Source: Deinococcus arboris (GTDB taxonomy: Bacteria > Deinococcota > Deinococci > Deinococcales > Deinococcaceae). From it: a stretch of 64,000 nt of DNA. Made by a program: the position numbers and the translations under genes. The stretch spans positions 1-64,000 of the forward strand of contig NZ_WQLB01000010.1 of assembly GCF_009755355.1 (NCBI RefSeq). Reading direction: 5' to 3'. Below the pieces are notes generated by a model. The model did no database searches. It saw only the letters and a list, made by a program, of their open reading frames with translations, and was not told the DNA's origin. Below, piece after piece: positions 9,239-20,399 of this stretch. The stretch's first letter is position 1, and each line of letters begins with the position of its first letter.

Positions 9239-9334
9239 ATGGAATTGCTGCTGGCTTTGATGGTCATCATCGTGTCGCTCATGCTGGCGGCCTGGCAAGG
9301 CGGCCCGGCGCGGCCCAAGCGTTCAAAACACTAG
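9239..9334 (+). CDS. 31-aa single-helix membrane peptide
   Basis: A short ORF encodes 31 residues: a hydrophobic helix at 2-18 (ELLLALMVIIVSLMLAA), then a basic tail GPARPKRSKH, giving a predicted N-out/C-in or peripheral orientation by the positive-inside rule. It is supported by GGGAG placed 8 nt before the ATG, by the clean helix-then-basic design, and by lack of any other gene between 9114 and 9395. No family is recognised. Tiny membrane peptides of this form are often regulators of larger membrane proteins, but no partner can be named. Confidence 0.6.
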   Translation: MELLLALMVIIVSLMLAAWQGGPARPKRSKH

Positions 9335-9394
9335 GCGCCGGACCTGCCCGGCACCCCGCTTCCGCCTTAAAACCCGTGCGCTACCCTGCGGGGC

Positions 9395-10072
<678 letters not shown>

Positions 10073-10075
10073 ACC

Positions 10076-10101
10076 GGAGGGTGTCGGCAACGACGACCTC
10101 C
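10076..10101 (+). other. Hairpin with GCAA tetraloop after the PIG-L gene
   Basis: GGAGG-GT-GTCG pairs with CGAC-GA-CCTCC around a GCAA loop (10087-10090), starting 4 nt after the stop codon. No T-run follows, so it is an imperfect terminator or an mRNA 3'-end stabiliser. Confidence 0.45.
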
Positions 10102-10204
10102 CTGGACAGGATTGGGAAGTCCACCTCCATCCGCCTCCTTTGACGCTCACTCTGAAGCCTCTTCTCTCAAGCTGCTTGAACGGTTCTGAGGTCAGTGTCT
10201 GTCT

Positions 10205-10498
10205 CTAGTCTTCCCACTCGCTGACCGGCACAAAGTCCAGATTCTCGCCTTCAGTGGCAGTCACGCGGTAGGCGCGGTCAAAGCGGACCAGCAGTTCCCC
10301 CCGGTCCAGATGCTGCGGGGACACCACCGGCTTGCGAAACAGAAAGCCGCCCTCGTCGGCGCCGATGTGGGCCCCTTTGGTAAAGCGGAACTCCACGAGC
10401 TCGCCGTGGGGCCGGGTTCTGACACGCACCCGGAACACCTGGGGACTGTCCTGTTTCACGTAGGGGCTGGGCTTGGGCTTGCGGAACAGGCTGAACAT
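10205..10498 (-). CDS. Small conserved-looking protein of unknown function
   Basis: The 97-aa product begins MFSLFRKPKPSPYV and is a soluble, basic-then-acidic protein with alternating hydrophobic residues, suggestive of a small beta-rich fold. The upstream in-frame extension to 10717 is rejected because GGAGG lies 5 nt before the ATG at 10498 and the extension would run through the promoter region of the divergent GGDEF-EAL gene. I recognise no family. Confidence 0.75.
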   Translation of the reverse strand: MFSLFRKPKPSPYVKQDSPQVFRVRVRTRPHGELVEFRFTKGAHIGADEGGFLFRKPVVSPQHLDRGELLVRFDRAYRVTATEGENLDFVPVSEWED

Positions 10499-10586
10499 GG
10501 GGTCCTCCGGGGCGGCGGGCGCCCGCGCAGAATACCCCCCAGACAGCCTGTGAACCCTGCGGGCGCTGCGCGGTAGGGTAGGAGGT

Positions 10587-12482
10587 ATGGAGCCGGGCGC
10601 GTCCATGACCCAGGACCTGCGGAGCGCGTGGCGGCGCATGTTGCTGCTGGGCCTACCGGCGGTGCAGCTGTCTATTGTGGCCGCGCTGGCGTTCTCACGC
10701 GGCGATACCTGGGACACGACCTACGACCCCCCGCTGTACGGGGTCATGAGCGCCATGCTGGTGGTCTGCTGGGTGGCGGTGCTGCGCGGCTGGGCGTCCA
10801 TCCGGCAACTGACGCTGCTGATTACGGCAGGCAGCGGTCTGTTTTTAAATGCCAAGTTGCTGCTGCTGGGCCTGACCCTGGGGGGCCAGCGGGCGCAGGT
10901 GCTGGAGGTTCTGGAAACCCTGGTGTGGCTGCCCACCGTCATCACCTGGACCATGCTGACCGACCTGGCGCGCGAGGTTCGCCGCCTGCTGGGGGCGCTG
11001 CTGTGGGTGACAGCCGGCGTGAGCGCCTCTCTGGTGCTGTGGCCTCTGGCCCAGGGACAGCCCCTGACACCGGACCTGCCGCTGGCCCTGCTGCAAATCA
11101 ACCTGGCGGCGGCCGTCAGTCTGTACGGCGCGTCCTTTTTCATGCAGCGCAACGACGCGCTGGGCCGCCTGCACGGCGAGCAGCGCGTCTTGCAGTCGCT
11201 GGTGTACACCGACCTGCTGACTGGCCTACCGGGCCGCGTGCGCCTGCACGAGGAGCTGCGCCGCCTGTCGGATGAGGTCGGCGCGCCCTTTGCCGTGCTG
11301 TTTGTGGACGTGGACGCCTTTAAGGTCGTCAACGACACCCTGGGCCACGCCGCAGGCGACGACCTGCTGCGGGGCCTGGCCGCTGAATTGCAGCGCCTGG
11401 CGGGCGCAGACGCCCAGGTGTACCGCCTCAGTGGGGACGAGTTCGTGGTGGTGCTGCCGGGGGCTGACCACAGGGCGGCCCAGGACACGGCCCAGCGCCT
11501 TCTGCAGACACCTGTGCTGCCCAGCCTGCGCATCGGGGTGGACACCACGGTCAGCATCGGTATCAGCCTGTATCCCGACGACGCCGCCCAGCCCGACGAC
11601 CTGCTGCGCCACGCCGACAGCGCCATGTACGCAGTCAAGCGGGCCGGGCGGCGTCAGGTGCGGCGCTACCACCCCGAGCAGGACGCCGCCACCGAGCGTT
11701 TTCAGGTCTTGGCCCGCGACCTCGGGCACGCACTGGCGCGGCGGGAACTGTCGCTGCGTTTTCAGCCGGTGTACCGCCTGCGGGACCTCACGCCCGTCAA
11801 GGCCGAGGCGCTGCTGCGCTGGAGCCACCCTGCGCTGGGGCAAGTGTCGCCGGCCGAATTTATTCCGGTGGCTGAGCGCGTGGGCCTGATTGTGCCGGTG
11901 GGCGAGTGGGTGCTGCGCGCCGCCTGCCGCTCGGCATTGGGCTGGCCGGGGCTGGTGGTGAGCGTGAATGTCAGCCCAGTGCAGCTGCTGCATCCCGAAT
12001 TCGGCGCCACCGTGCGCGGCGCCCTCCATGACACAGACCTCCCCCCTCATCACCTGGAGCTGGAGTTAACCGAGACCGCTGTCCTGTACGAGGACGACCG
12101 CGCCGCCGCCACCTTGCAGGAGCTGCGCGACCTGGGCGTGCGGGTCAGCATTGATGATTTTGGCTCGGGCTATTCCAACCTGGCGCGGCTGCGCACCATG
12201 CCCATTACTGGCATGAAACTGGACCGCTCGCTCACGGCGGACCTGACGAGCGACCAGGCCGGCTCTTTTGTCCACGCCCTGACGCGCGCCGCCCTGGAGA
12301 TCGCCCGGAACATGCGCGCCGACCTGACGGCCGAGGGCATCGAGACCCCCGCCCACCTCAGCGCCCTGCGTGAATTGGGGTGCCCCCTGGGCCAGGGACA
12401 CGGGCTGTGCCGCCCCATCACCGCGCCGGAACTGTCAGCGCTGCTGGCCGCCCCCCGCACCGCTCAACCAGAAGGCGCCTGA
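10587..12482 (+). CDS. Membrane-bound GGDEF-EAL c-di-GMP protein
   Basis: The 631-aa protein has about six membrane helices (residues 18-195), a GGDEF domain (about 205-360) and an EAL domain (about 375-620), so it should make and/or degrade cyclic di-GMP at the membrane. The cyclase signature is SGDEF (RLSGDEFVV), a variant seen in active enzymes. The EAL side keeps the core residues: KAEALLRW, NVSPVQL, ELTET, DDFGSGYSNL, KLDRS and the EGIET glutamate. It therefore looks able to hydrolyse. The start at 10587 has both TAGGGT 7 nt upstream and AGGAGG overlapping; an ATG at 10605 is possible. Confidence 0.93.
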   Translation: MEPGASMTQDLRSAWRRMLLLGLPAVQLSIVAALAFSRGDTWDTTYDPPLYGVMSAMLVVCWVAVLRGWASIRQLTLLITAGSGLFLNAKLLLLGLTLGGQRAQVLEVLETLVWLPTVITWTMLTDLAREVRRLLGALLWVTAGVSASLVLWPLAQGQPLTPDLPLALLQINLAAAVSLYGASFFMQRNDALGRLHGEQRVLQSLVYTDLLTGLPGRVRLHEELRRLSDEVGAPFAVLFVDVDAFKVVNDTLGHAAGDDLLRGLAAELQRLAGADAQVYRLSGDEFVVVLPGADHRAAQDTAQRLLQTPVLPSLRIGVDTTVSIGISLYPDDAAQPDDLLRHADSAMYAVKRAGRRQVRRYHPEQDAATERFQVLARDLGHALARRELSLRFQPVYRLRDLTPVKAEALLRWSHPALGQVSPAEFIPVAERVGLIVPVGEWVLRAACRSALGWPGLVVSVNVSPVQLLHPEFGATVRGALHDTDLPPHHLELELTETAVLYEDDRAAATLQELRDLGVRVSIDDFGSGYSNLARLRTMPITGMKLDRSLTADLTSDQAGSFVHALTRAALEIARNMRADLTAEGIETPAHLSALRELGCPLGQGHGLCRPITAPELSALLAAPRTAQPEGA

Positions 12483-12505
12483 CCGGAGAAAAGGAGAGGC
12501 GGCTC

Positions 12506-12637
12506 TATACGGAGTCCGTCTGTTCCGTTTACAAATCAGGAAAGAACTGTTGTGTAAATTCCACGCCCGGAACCCTCTCTATCTCGCTCCTCTCAGAGTT
12601 CATCTTTGATGCAGACGATTCAATGGGAGTCCGTATT
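12506..12637. repeat. Short inverted-terminal repeat element (SNR/MITE-like)
   Basis: A non-coding element of about 130 bp is bounded by related ends: ATACGGAGTCC on the left and, read from the other strand, ATACGGACTCCCATTGAATC on the right. The same end sequence opens the element at 30136, which places them in one family by their termini, though the interiors differ. The region has lower GC than its flanks. Boundaries are approximate. Confidence 0.6.
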
Positions 12638-12960
12638 AGTAGGTCTCTTTCCTACAGCTGTGAGACGGCCGGCCAGCTAGTGCACGACCACAGGATTGAG
12701 CAGGGCAAAAGTGCGGCCGACTGGGAATGGTAATTCTCGGTCTACGACGGCCTAAAACACTCTCATCATCGCGGAACAATAGACCCAGTCATGCCTTTGG
12801 TCATCCACTAGAGGCGTCGGCCATTCATCTACCAAGCTGTTTTCTGGGCTTCCCCAATTCATATTCAAAGAAGCAGCCACCCACAAGTCCATCAGCGGCG
12901 AAAGAGAACCCGTCAAGCCCCTGCTAGTTCACCTTGGACACCTACACCCTCTTCTGGCTT
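12638..12960. other. Non-coding stretch with no recognised feature
   Basis: About 320 bp between the repeat element and the M20 peptidase stop codon. It is lower in GC and has stop codons in all frames at short intervals. I see no gene, tRNA or hairpin terminator of convincing quality. Confidence 0.5.
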
Positions 12961-14055
12961 CTAAAACGTCCTGAGCAACTCGGTCAGCAGCTGAACGTGG
13001 CTGGGCCAGCGGTCCAGGCGCACATGCTCGTGGGCAGCGTGGGCGCCGTCGCCAGGCGCCCCCAGGCCGTCCAGGGTGGGGGTCAGGGGCGCCGTAAAAT
13101 TGCCGTCGCTGCCGCCCCCCACCACCGCCCGGCCCAGCTCGAAACCCAGCGTCTGGGCCACACCGCGCGCCTGTTCGTACAGGACCAGGGTGGCCGGGCC
13201 TTCTTCAAAGGGCGGGCGGTTCAGGCCACCGGATACCTCAACTGTCACGCGCGGGTCCTTGGGGCGCCAGGCCAGGACAGCGGCCTCCACCCGCTCGGCC
13301 TCGGCCAGGGTGGACACGCGAAGATCGGCGTGCAGGGTGCAGTGGGCAGGAATGACATTCACAGCGCTGCCCCCACTGATGAGGCCCACACTGACCGTCG
13401 TGCCGGCCTCCGGGCGGGCCAGGGCGTGCAGCGCCAGCACGGCTTCGGCCCCGGCGCCGATAGCGCTGGCCCCTTCCTCGGGCTTGTTACCTGCGTGGCT
13501 GGCAATGCCGGTCAGGGTCAGGGTAAAGGTGCCGGTGCCCTTGCGCCCAGTCTTGAGGGCGTGGGTGTCGGCCACCGGCGGCTCCACGACCAGGGCCGCG
13601 CGGCTGGTCCGGGCCGCCGCCTCGATGTGGGCGCGGCTGCTCTCACTGCCGGTTTCCTCGTCGGGTGAGAGGAGTACCCGCACGCCGCCGCGTGGCCACT
13701 GAAGCTCCAGCGCCCTCAGGGCATGAATGAGGCCCACGATGCCGGCCTTCATGTCGTAGGTGCCGGGGCCGTAAAGCCGCTCGCCGTCCACACGCAGCGG
13801 CATCTGCTCCAGGGTGCCGCGCGGCCACACGGTATCGGCGTGCGTCAGGACCAGCAGCGGCGGCGCGGCGCCGTCTACCCCCAACTCGAAGGTGCGGGTG
13901 CCGCCGCTCAGGTGCGTTACCTGAGCGCCCAGGTCGCGCGCCCAGCCTTCGACTATGTCCATCACACGTTCAATGCCCTCTCTGTCTCCAGAGGGCGATT
14001 CAATCTCAGCCAGGCGGCGCAGGTCAGCCTGAAGGGCGCCCAAGTCAGGGGTCAT
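12961..14055 (-). CDS. M20 family metallopeptidase (carboxypeptidase G2-like)
   Basis: This 364-aa protein is a di-zinc amidohydrolase of the M20 family, closest in motif order to carboxypeptidase G2/ArgE-like enzymes that release C-terminal amino acids or deacylate amino acids. Metal and catalytic residues are seen in LTHADTVWP, the bridging Asp in GTYDMKAG, the catalytic Glu pair in SPDEETGS, and the last His in HAAHEHVRL. The dimerisation domain insertion is present (TLTGIASHAGNKPEEG). The ATG at 14055 is preferred over one at 14064: TAGCAT lies exactly 7 nt before it and overlaps the other candidate. Confidence 0.93.
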   Translation of the reverse strand: MTPDLGALQADLRRLAEIESPSGDREGIERVMDIVEGWARDLGAQVTHLSGGTRTFELGVDGAAPPLLVLTHADTVWPRGTLEQMPLRVDGERLYGPGTYDMKAGIVGLIHALRALELQWPRGGVRVLLSPDEETGSESSRAHIEAAARTSRAALVVEPPVADTHALKTGRKGTGTFTLTLTGIASHAGNKPEEGASAIGAGAEAVLALHALARPEAGTTVSVGLISGGSAVNVIPAHCTLHADLRVSTLAEAERVEAAVLAWRPKDPRVTVEVSGGLNRPPFEEGPATLVLYEQARGVAQTLGFELGRAVVGGGSDGNFTAPLTPTLDGLGAPGDGAHAAHEHVRLDRWPSHVQLLTELLRTF

Positions 14056-14082
14056 GCCCGTCATGCTAGCGGCAAACGCAGA

Positions 14083-14108
14083 CGCCCCGTCGGCAAAGGG
14101 GCGGGGCG
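14083..14108 (-). other. GC-rich hairpin between two minus-strand genes
   Basis: CGCCCCG (14083-14089) pairs with CGGGGCG (14102-14108). It separates the end of the 63-aa gene from the M20 promoter and may help end the upstream transcript; there is only a short T-run. Confidence 0.4.
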
Positions 14109-14129
14109 CACGGACCTGTCTTCGCAGGC

Positions 14130-14321
14130 TCAGGTCAGCAGGGCGACTTGCTGGGCATCGACACGCAGCTTGGCGCTACCCTTGAGGTACAGGTCGTGGA
14201 TAGCCTGCTTGCCAAACAGGCGCGCCAGGCGGGTGCTGGTCATTTCAACGGTCCGGCCGGCAAATTTCAAACGAACGACGTCAAATGTGCCGGGAACCCA
14301 GGTGCAGGACAGCTCTTGCAT
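14130..14321 (-). CDS. Small protein of unknown function (63 aa)
   Basis: The 63-residue product has alternating beta-like and helical segments (TFDVVRLKFAGRTVEM then LARLFGKQAIHDLYLKG) and no export signal. A strong GGAGG lies 6 nt before the ATG, which, with the GC-rich third positions, supports a real gene. No family recognised. A conserved cytosolic protein is the likely class. Confidence 0.75.
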   Translation of the reverse strand: MQELSCTWVPGTFDVVRLKFAGRTVEMTSTRLARLFGKQAIHDLYLKGSAKLRVDAQQVALLT

Positions 14322-14582
14322 GGTGAACCTCCAAAAGCAGGAAAGAGACTGGGGACGGCGGCGGACAATCTGCCGTGAGGAAGCAGACAGAAAGGTGGGA
14401 ACAGACCGGATTGGGCCGGTACAGTCAGGTTACGGTAAGCCTGTCTGGGAATGGGGAGACTTCTTCCATTCTGCGTTGGGAAAGTCATCATCAATGCCTG
14501 GGCAAACATCGGCTGGGAGCGTTTCCAGCGAAATTGGGTGATGGGCCCCGCGGTGTGCTTGATCAACGGTTGTGCTTGACTG

Positions 14583-16604
14583 ATGCCCATGATTCAGCCC
14601 AGCTCGGCCCGGCCTGGCCCAGACAGTTTGCTGCACCTTCAGTTTCCGTCGGACCCGCAGGTCAGCCCCGACGGCCAGCGGGTGGCCTTCGTCCTGACCC
14701 GCACCGAGGAGGAGGACCCCCGCAAGCCCGACCCCGCCTTTGCCAGGCCGCGCTACAAGGGCCAAGTGTGGCTGGCAGACGAGAACGGGACCCGCCCCCT
14801 GACGCACGGCCCCGGCCGCGACGGGTCGCCGCGCTGGTCGCCGGACGGGCAGACCCTGGCCTTAACCCGCAAGGCCGGCGAGGGGGGCGCGCAGCTGTAC
14901 CTGCTGCCCCTGTCGGGCGGCGAGGCCCGCCAGGTCACGCACCTGCGCGGCGGGGTGCAGGACGTGAGCTGGAGTCCTGACGGCGCGCACATCGCGTTCC
15001 TGAGCACCGCTGACGATGAGGACAAGCGCGATGAGCGCGGCGAAGCGCGGGTCATTACCCGGCCGCGCTACCGCTTTAACGGCCGCGACTGGCTGCCTGA
15101 ACGCGCCGCGCGCCTCTTCCTGCTGACCGTGGCCAGCGGCGAGCTGCGCGAGTGGTACGCGCCTGAAGTTGAGGTCAGCACCTGCGCCTGGCTGCCAGAC
15201 AGCAGCGGCGTGCTGCTGGTGGGCTCTGCCAGTCACCTGCACGCCGCGCAGTGGCAGCAGGAGGTCTGGCACCTGCCGCTGGGCGGCGAGGCGCGGCAGG
15301 TCACGCGCTGGAACTCAGCCATTCAGGCGGTGGTGCCGCACCCGGACGGCGCGCGCTTCGTGGTAGTCGGCCGCCCCGAAGGCCAGGGCAACACCGAACA
15401 CGCGCACCTGTACCTGCTGCCCCTGGACGGCAAGGGAGACCCGCAGCGCCTGGACCCCGGTCACGACTCGCCGGTAGGCAACCTGGTCGGCGGCGACTGC
15501 CATGTGGGCGCCCTGCCCGAGCGGCCGGTGTGGCTGGATGAGCGCACGCTGCTGTTTTCCTCGACGGTGCGCGGCAGCTGCGGCCTGTTCAGGGCGGCGC
15601 AGGACAGCGCCGGGCAGTGGCAGGTGGCTGCCCACGACCATGACCCGCAGGCCGTGATTGCCGCCTTCACGGCGCGGGGCGGCGGCGTGGCCCTCATCCG
15701 GGAACGGGCTGACCGCTTTCCCGAGGTGGAGCTGAACGGCGTGACGGTCACCGACCTGCACGCCCGTCTCCCCTTCCCGGGCCGCACCCCGCAGCGCGTG
15801 GGCTTTGCCACCGAGCTGGGGGAAGGCGAAGGCTGGGTGCTGCTGCCCGGCGGCGAAGACCCGGCAAAGGTGCCGGCCCTGCTCAGCATTCACGGCGGCC
15901 CTCACACGGATTACGGCCACGCCTTTACGCATGAATTTCAGCTGCTGGCGGCGCGTGGCTACGGGGTGTGCTACAGCAATCCGCGCGGCAGCGTGGGCTA
16001 CGGGCAGGCCTGGGTGGACGCCATTCATGGCCGCTGGGGCAGTGTGGACGCCGACGACCTGCTGAGCTTCTTTGACCGCTGCCTGGCGACCTTTCCGGTG
16101 CTGGACGACACGCGCACGGCGGTCATGGGCGGCAGCTACGGCGGCTATATGACCAACTGGCTGACCGGGCACACCACCCGCTTTCAGGCGGCGATCACCG
16201 ACCGCTCTATCTGCAACCTGCTGTCGTTTGGCGGCACCAGCGACATCGGCCTGCGCTTCTGGGACGACGAACTGGGCCTGAATTTTCACCGCCGCGCCGA
16301 CGCCCTGCGGCTGTGGGACATGAGCCCGCTGCAGTGGGCCGAAGACGTGCGCACGCCCACCCTGATCGTGCATTCGGTGCTGGACCACCGCTGCCCCATT
16401 GAGCAGGCCGAGCAGTGGTACGCCGCCCTGACGCTGCACGGCGTGCCGGCCCGCTTTGTGCGCTTTCCCAGCGAGGACCACGAGCTGTCACGCTCGGGCC
16501 GCCCGGACCGCCGCCTGACGCGCCTGACCGAATACCTGGCCTGGCTGGAGCAGTGGCTGGCACCAGAGAAAGTCTCGGCGTCGCCTGAAGCTGTGAGCCG
16601 GTAG
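14583..16604 (+). CDS. S9C prolyl oligopeptidase-family (acylaminoacyl) peptidase
   Basis: The 673-aa protein has an N-terminal beta-propeller with repeated SPDG blades (VSPDGQRVAF, WSPDGQTLAL, WSPDGAHIAF), then an alpha/beta-hydrolase domain from about residue 420. The catalytic serine is in GGSYGGYM, the aspartate in HSVLDHRCP and the histidine in SEDHELSRSG, the order and spacing of acylaminoacyl-peptidase/S9C enzymes. It would trim N-acylated or short peptides in the cytosol. A second ATG at 14589 is an alternative start. A hairpin follows between it and the convergent glycosyltransferase. Confidence 0.94.
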   Translation: MPMIQPSSARPGPDSLLHLQFPSDPQVSPDGQRVAFVLTRTEEEDPRKPDPAFARPRYKGQVWLADENGTRPLTHGPGRDGSPRWSPDGQTLALTRKAGEGGAQLYLLPLSGGEARQVTHLRGGVQDVSWSPDGAHIAFLSTADDEDKRDERGEARVITRPRYRFNGRDWLPERAARLFLLTVASGELREWYAPEVEVSTCAWLPDSSGVLLVGSASHLHAAQWQQEVWHLPLGGEARQVTRWNSAIQAVVPHPDGARFVVVGRPEGQGNTEHAHLYLLPLDGKGDPQRLDPGHDSPVGNLVGGDCHVGALPERPVWLDERTLLFSSTVRGSCGLFRAAQDSAGQWQVAAHDHDPQAVIAAFTARGGGVALIRERADRFPEVELNGVTVTDLHARLPFPGRTPQRVGFATELGEGEGWVLLPGGEDPAKVPALLSIHGGPHTDYGHAFTHEFQLLAARGYGVCYSNPRGSVGYGQAWVDAIHGRWGSVDADDLLSFFDRCLATFPVLDDTRTAVMGGSYGGYMTNWLTGHTTRFQAAITDRSICNLLSFGGTSDIGLRFWDDELGLNFHRRADALRLWDMSPLQWAEDVRTPTLIVHSVLDHRCPIEQAEQWYAALTLHGVPARFVRFPSEDHELSRSGRPDRRLTRLTEYLAWLEQWLAPEKVSASPEAVSR

Positions 16605-16618
16605 GAGTTCTTCCTTCC

Positions 16619-16659
16619 AAGGGCAGGCGGTGCCGGAGGTTGCGGTGCCGCCTGCCCTT
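16619..16659. terminator. Bidirectional hairpin between convergent genes
   Basis: Two perfect 12-nt arms, AAGGGCAGGCGG (16619-16630) and CCGCCTGCCCTT (16648-16659), enclose a 17-nt loop. It stands between the convergent S9C and glycosyltransferase genes. No long T-run follows, so its termination strength is uncertain. Confidence 0.6.
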
Positions 16660-16742
16660 GTCCAAAGTCCATCTGCTCCGCACACATCCCAAGACCGGTG
16701 TATGGGCTCCAGGTCTGGAGCCCACCCTCCTTCCTCCCCGAC

Positions 16743-17894
<1,152 letters not shown>

Positions 17895-17953
17895 GGGGGC
17901 AGTGTAGCCTTCCCGCGCCGCACCTGTGGCTGGCCGCCCGTATCCTGGGGCCC

Positions 17954-18712
<759 letters not shown>

Positions 18713-18837
18713 GGGACAGGGGCAGTTCCCCAGCTGAGGGCGACGGTCGCGAGCACAGTCACCAGCAAGGCGGAGCGTGAGCCTCCTTCCCCTCGCTGCC
18801 TGTCAGAACACCTTGTCCCCTTTCCACGGCCCACGTC

Positions 18838-19665
18838 CTACTTTCCCTGCGCCCACCCCCGGCCCAGCCGCACCAGCAGCAGCAGCGCGAAGGCCACGGC
18901 CACCATCACGGCCGACAGCACCAGGGCCGGGGCCAGGTCCGATTCCAGGGCGCCGTAAATCGCCAGGGTGATGGTGCGGGTCTGCCCCTGAAGCGACCCG
19001 GCGAACAGGATGGTCGCGCCAAACTCGCCCACGGCGCGCGCCCAGGCCAGCACCAGTCCCTCGAACAGAAAGGGAAAAGCCAGCGGCCAGGTGATCAGGC
19101 GGAACACCGCCCAGCGTCCGGCGCCGTCGGTGCGGGCGGCGTCTTCCACCTCTGGCTCGACGGCCAGAAAACCCGCCTTGGCCGTGCGCAGATAAAACGG
19201 CGCCGAGACAAACAGCTGGGCCAGGACCACCGCAGCCGGCGAGAACGCCACACGGATTCCCGCCAGTTCCAGCGGCGGCCCCAGCAGGCCCTGGCGCCCG
19301 AAGACGAGCAGCAGCCCCACCCCGGCCACCACAGGCGGCAGGACGATAGGCAGGTCCAGCAGCGTTTCCAGCGCCGCCTTGCCCGGAAACTCGAAGCGGG
19401 CCAGCACCCACGCCACAGGCGTCACCAGCCCCACGACCAGCGCCAGCGTGCAGCCGGTGGTCAATAGGCTGACGCGCAGGGCATCCTGCACAGCGGGGCT
19501 CTGCACCGTGGGCAGAAAGTCGGGCCGCACGCCCCGCACCAGCAGCGCCAGCACCGGCAGTACCAGAAAAGCCACCAGCACCGCCCCCAACACGGCGGGC
19601 AGGACGGGAAGACGGGCGGGCTTTCGGCTCAGGGTCTGGCCGCCGGGGGCGCCAGAAAGCCCCAC
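18838..19665 (-). CDS. modB: Molybdate-type ABC transporter permease ModB
   Basis: ModB is the membrane-spanning subunit of the molybdate/tungstate importer. The 275-aa protein has about six hydrophobic helices and the cytoplasmic EAA loop (EDAARTDGAGRWAVFRLITW) that contacts the ATPase, preceded by LPIVLPPVVAGVGLL, typical of ModB. It is longer than the usual ~225 aa because of the N terminus, so the ATG at 19665, which overlaps modA by 37 nt, may not be the true start. No modC follows. Confidence 0.88.
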   Translation of the reverse strand: MGLSGAPGGQTLSRKPARLPVLPAVLGAVLVAFLVLPVLALLVRGVRPDFLPTVQSPAVQDALRVSLLTTGCTLALVVGLVTPVAWVLARFEFPGKAALETLLDLPIVLPPVVAGVGLLLVFGRQGLLGPPLELAGIRVAFSPAAVVLAQLFVSAPFYLRTAKAGFLAVEPEVEDAARTDGAGRWAVFRLITWPLAFPFLFEGLVLAWARAVGEFGATILFAGSLQGQTRTITLAIYGALESDLAPALVLSAVMVAVAFALLLLVRLGRGWAQGK

Positions 19666-20399
19666 TTCTTCAGAATCTTCTGGCCATCGCTGGAGAGCAC
19701 AAACGACACGAACGCCTGCGCCGCGCCTGCATTGGCCGACGCTTTCACCGTGCCGATGGGGTAACTGGCACTCTGGTTAAAGCGGGTGGGCAGCGGAATG
19801 ACGCGCACGCTGGGTTTCAGCGCTGGGGTCACGTCGGTCTGGTAGACCACGGCGGCGTCGGCCTCGCCCAGCTGCACCTTGAGGGCCACCTGGCGCACGT
19901 TGGGTTCCTCGCTGACCACGTTCCTCAGGGCGCGCGCCGAGAAGTCGGTTCCGTAGGCGCGCGACCCGTCAACGGCGCTCAGCATCCGGCGGGTGTAGTC
20001 GCCCACCGGCACCGCCTTGTCGGCAATCACCAGTTTCACGCCGGGTCTGGCGAGGTCCTGCATGGTGGTCACGGCCGTGTTGCTCCTGGGCACAATAATC
20101 GCCAGGCGGTTGCTGACGAAGAACTGGCCTGGGTTCACGACCCCACTCTTGACCAGCGGGTCAAACTGCGCGGTGTTGGCGCTGGCGTACACGTCGGCCC
20201 GTGCGCCCTGGTCCAGCTGCGTGCGCAGCGCCTGAGACCCGGCGAACTGAAAGGTCGTCTTGTGGCCCGTGCGGGCGTCAAAGGCCCGGCCCAGTTCGGT
20301 GAAGGCGTCGGTCAGCGAAGACGCGGCAAATACAGTGAGGCTGGCGGCCTGGGCCGAGCCAGTCAGCAGCAGGGCGAGTAAAACAGTCGAGCGGGTCAT
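19629..20399 (-). CDS. modA: Molybdate ABC transporter substrate-binding protein ModA
   Basis: ModA binds molybdate or tungstate outside the membrane and delivers it to ModB. The 256-aa product has a signal peptide (residues 1-18, cleaved after AQA) and then the family start LTVFAASSLTDAF, with FQFAGSQALRTQLDQGA (oxyanion site), ADVYASANTAQF, VGDYTRRML and ADAAVVYQTDV. Its ATG overlaps the upstream regulator stop codon by 4 nt. Specificity for molybdate rather than tungstate cannot be told. Confidence 0.95.
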   Translation of the reverse strand: MTRSTVLLALLLTGSAQAASLTVFAASSLTDAFTELGRAFDARTGHKTTFQFAGSQALRTQLDQGARADVYASANTAQFDPLVKSGVVNPGQFFVSNRLAIIVPRSNTAVTTMQDLARPGVKLVIADKAVPVGDYTRRMLSAVDGSRAYGTDFSARALRNVVSEEPNVRQVALKVQLGEADAAVVYQTDVTPALKPSVRVIPLPTRFNQSASYPIGTVKASANAGAAQAFVSFVLSSDGQKILKKWGFLAPPAARP

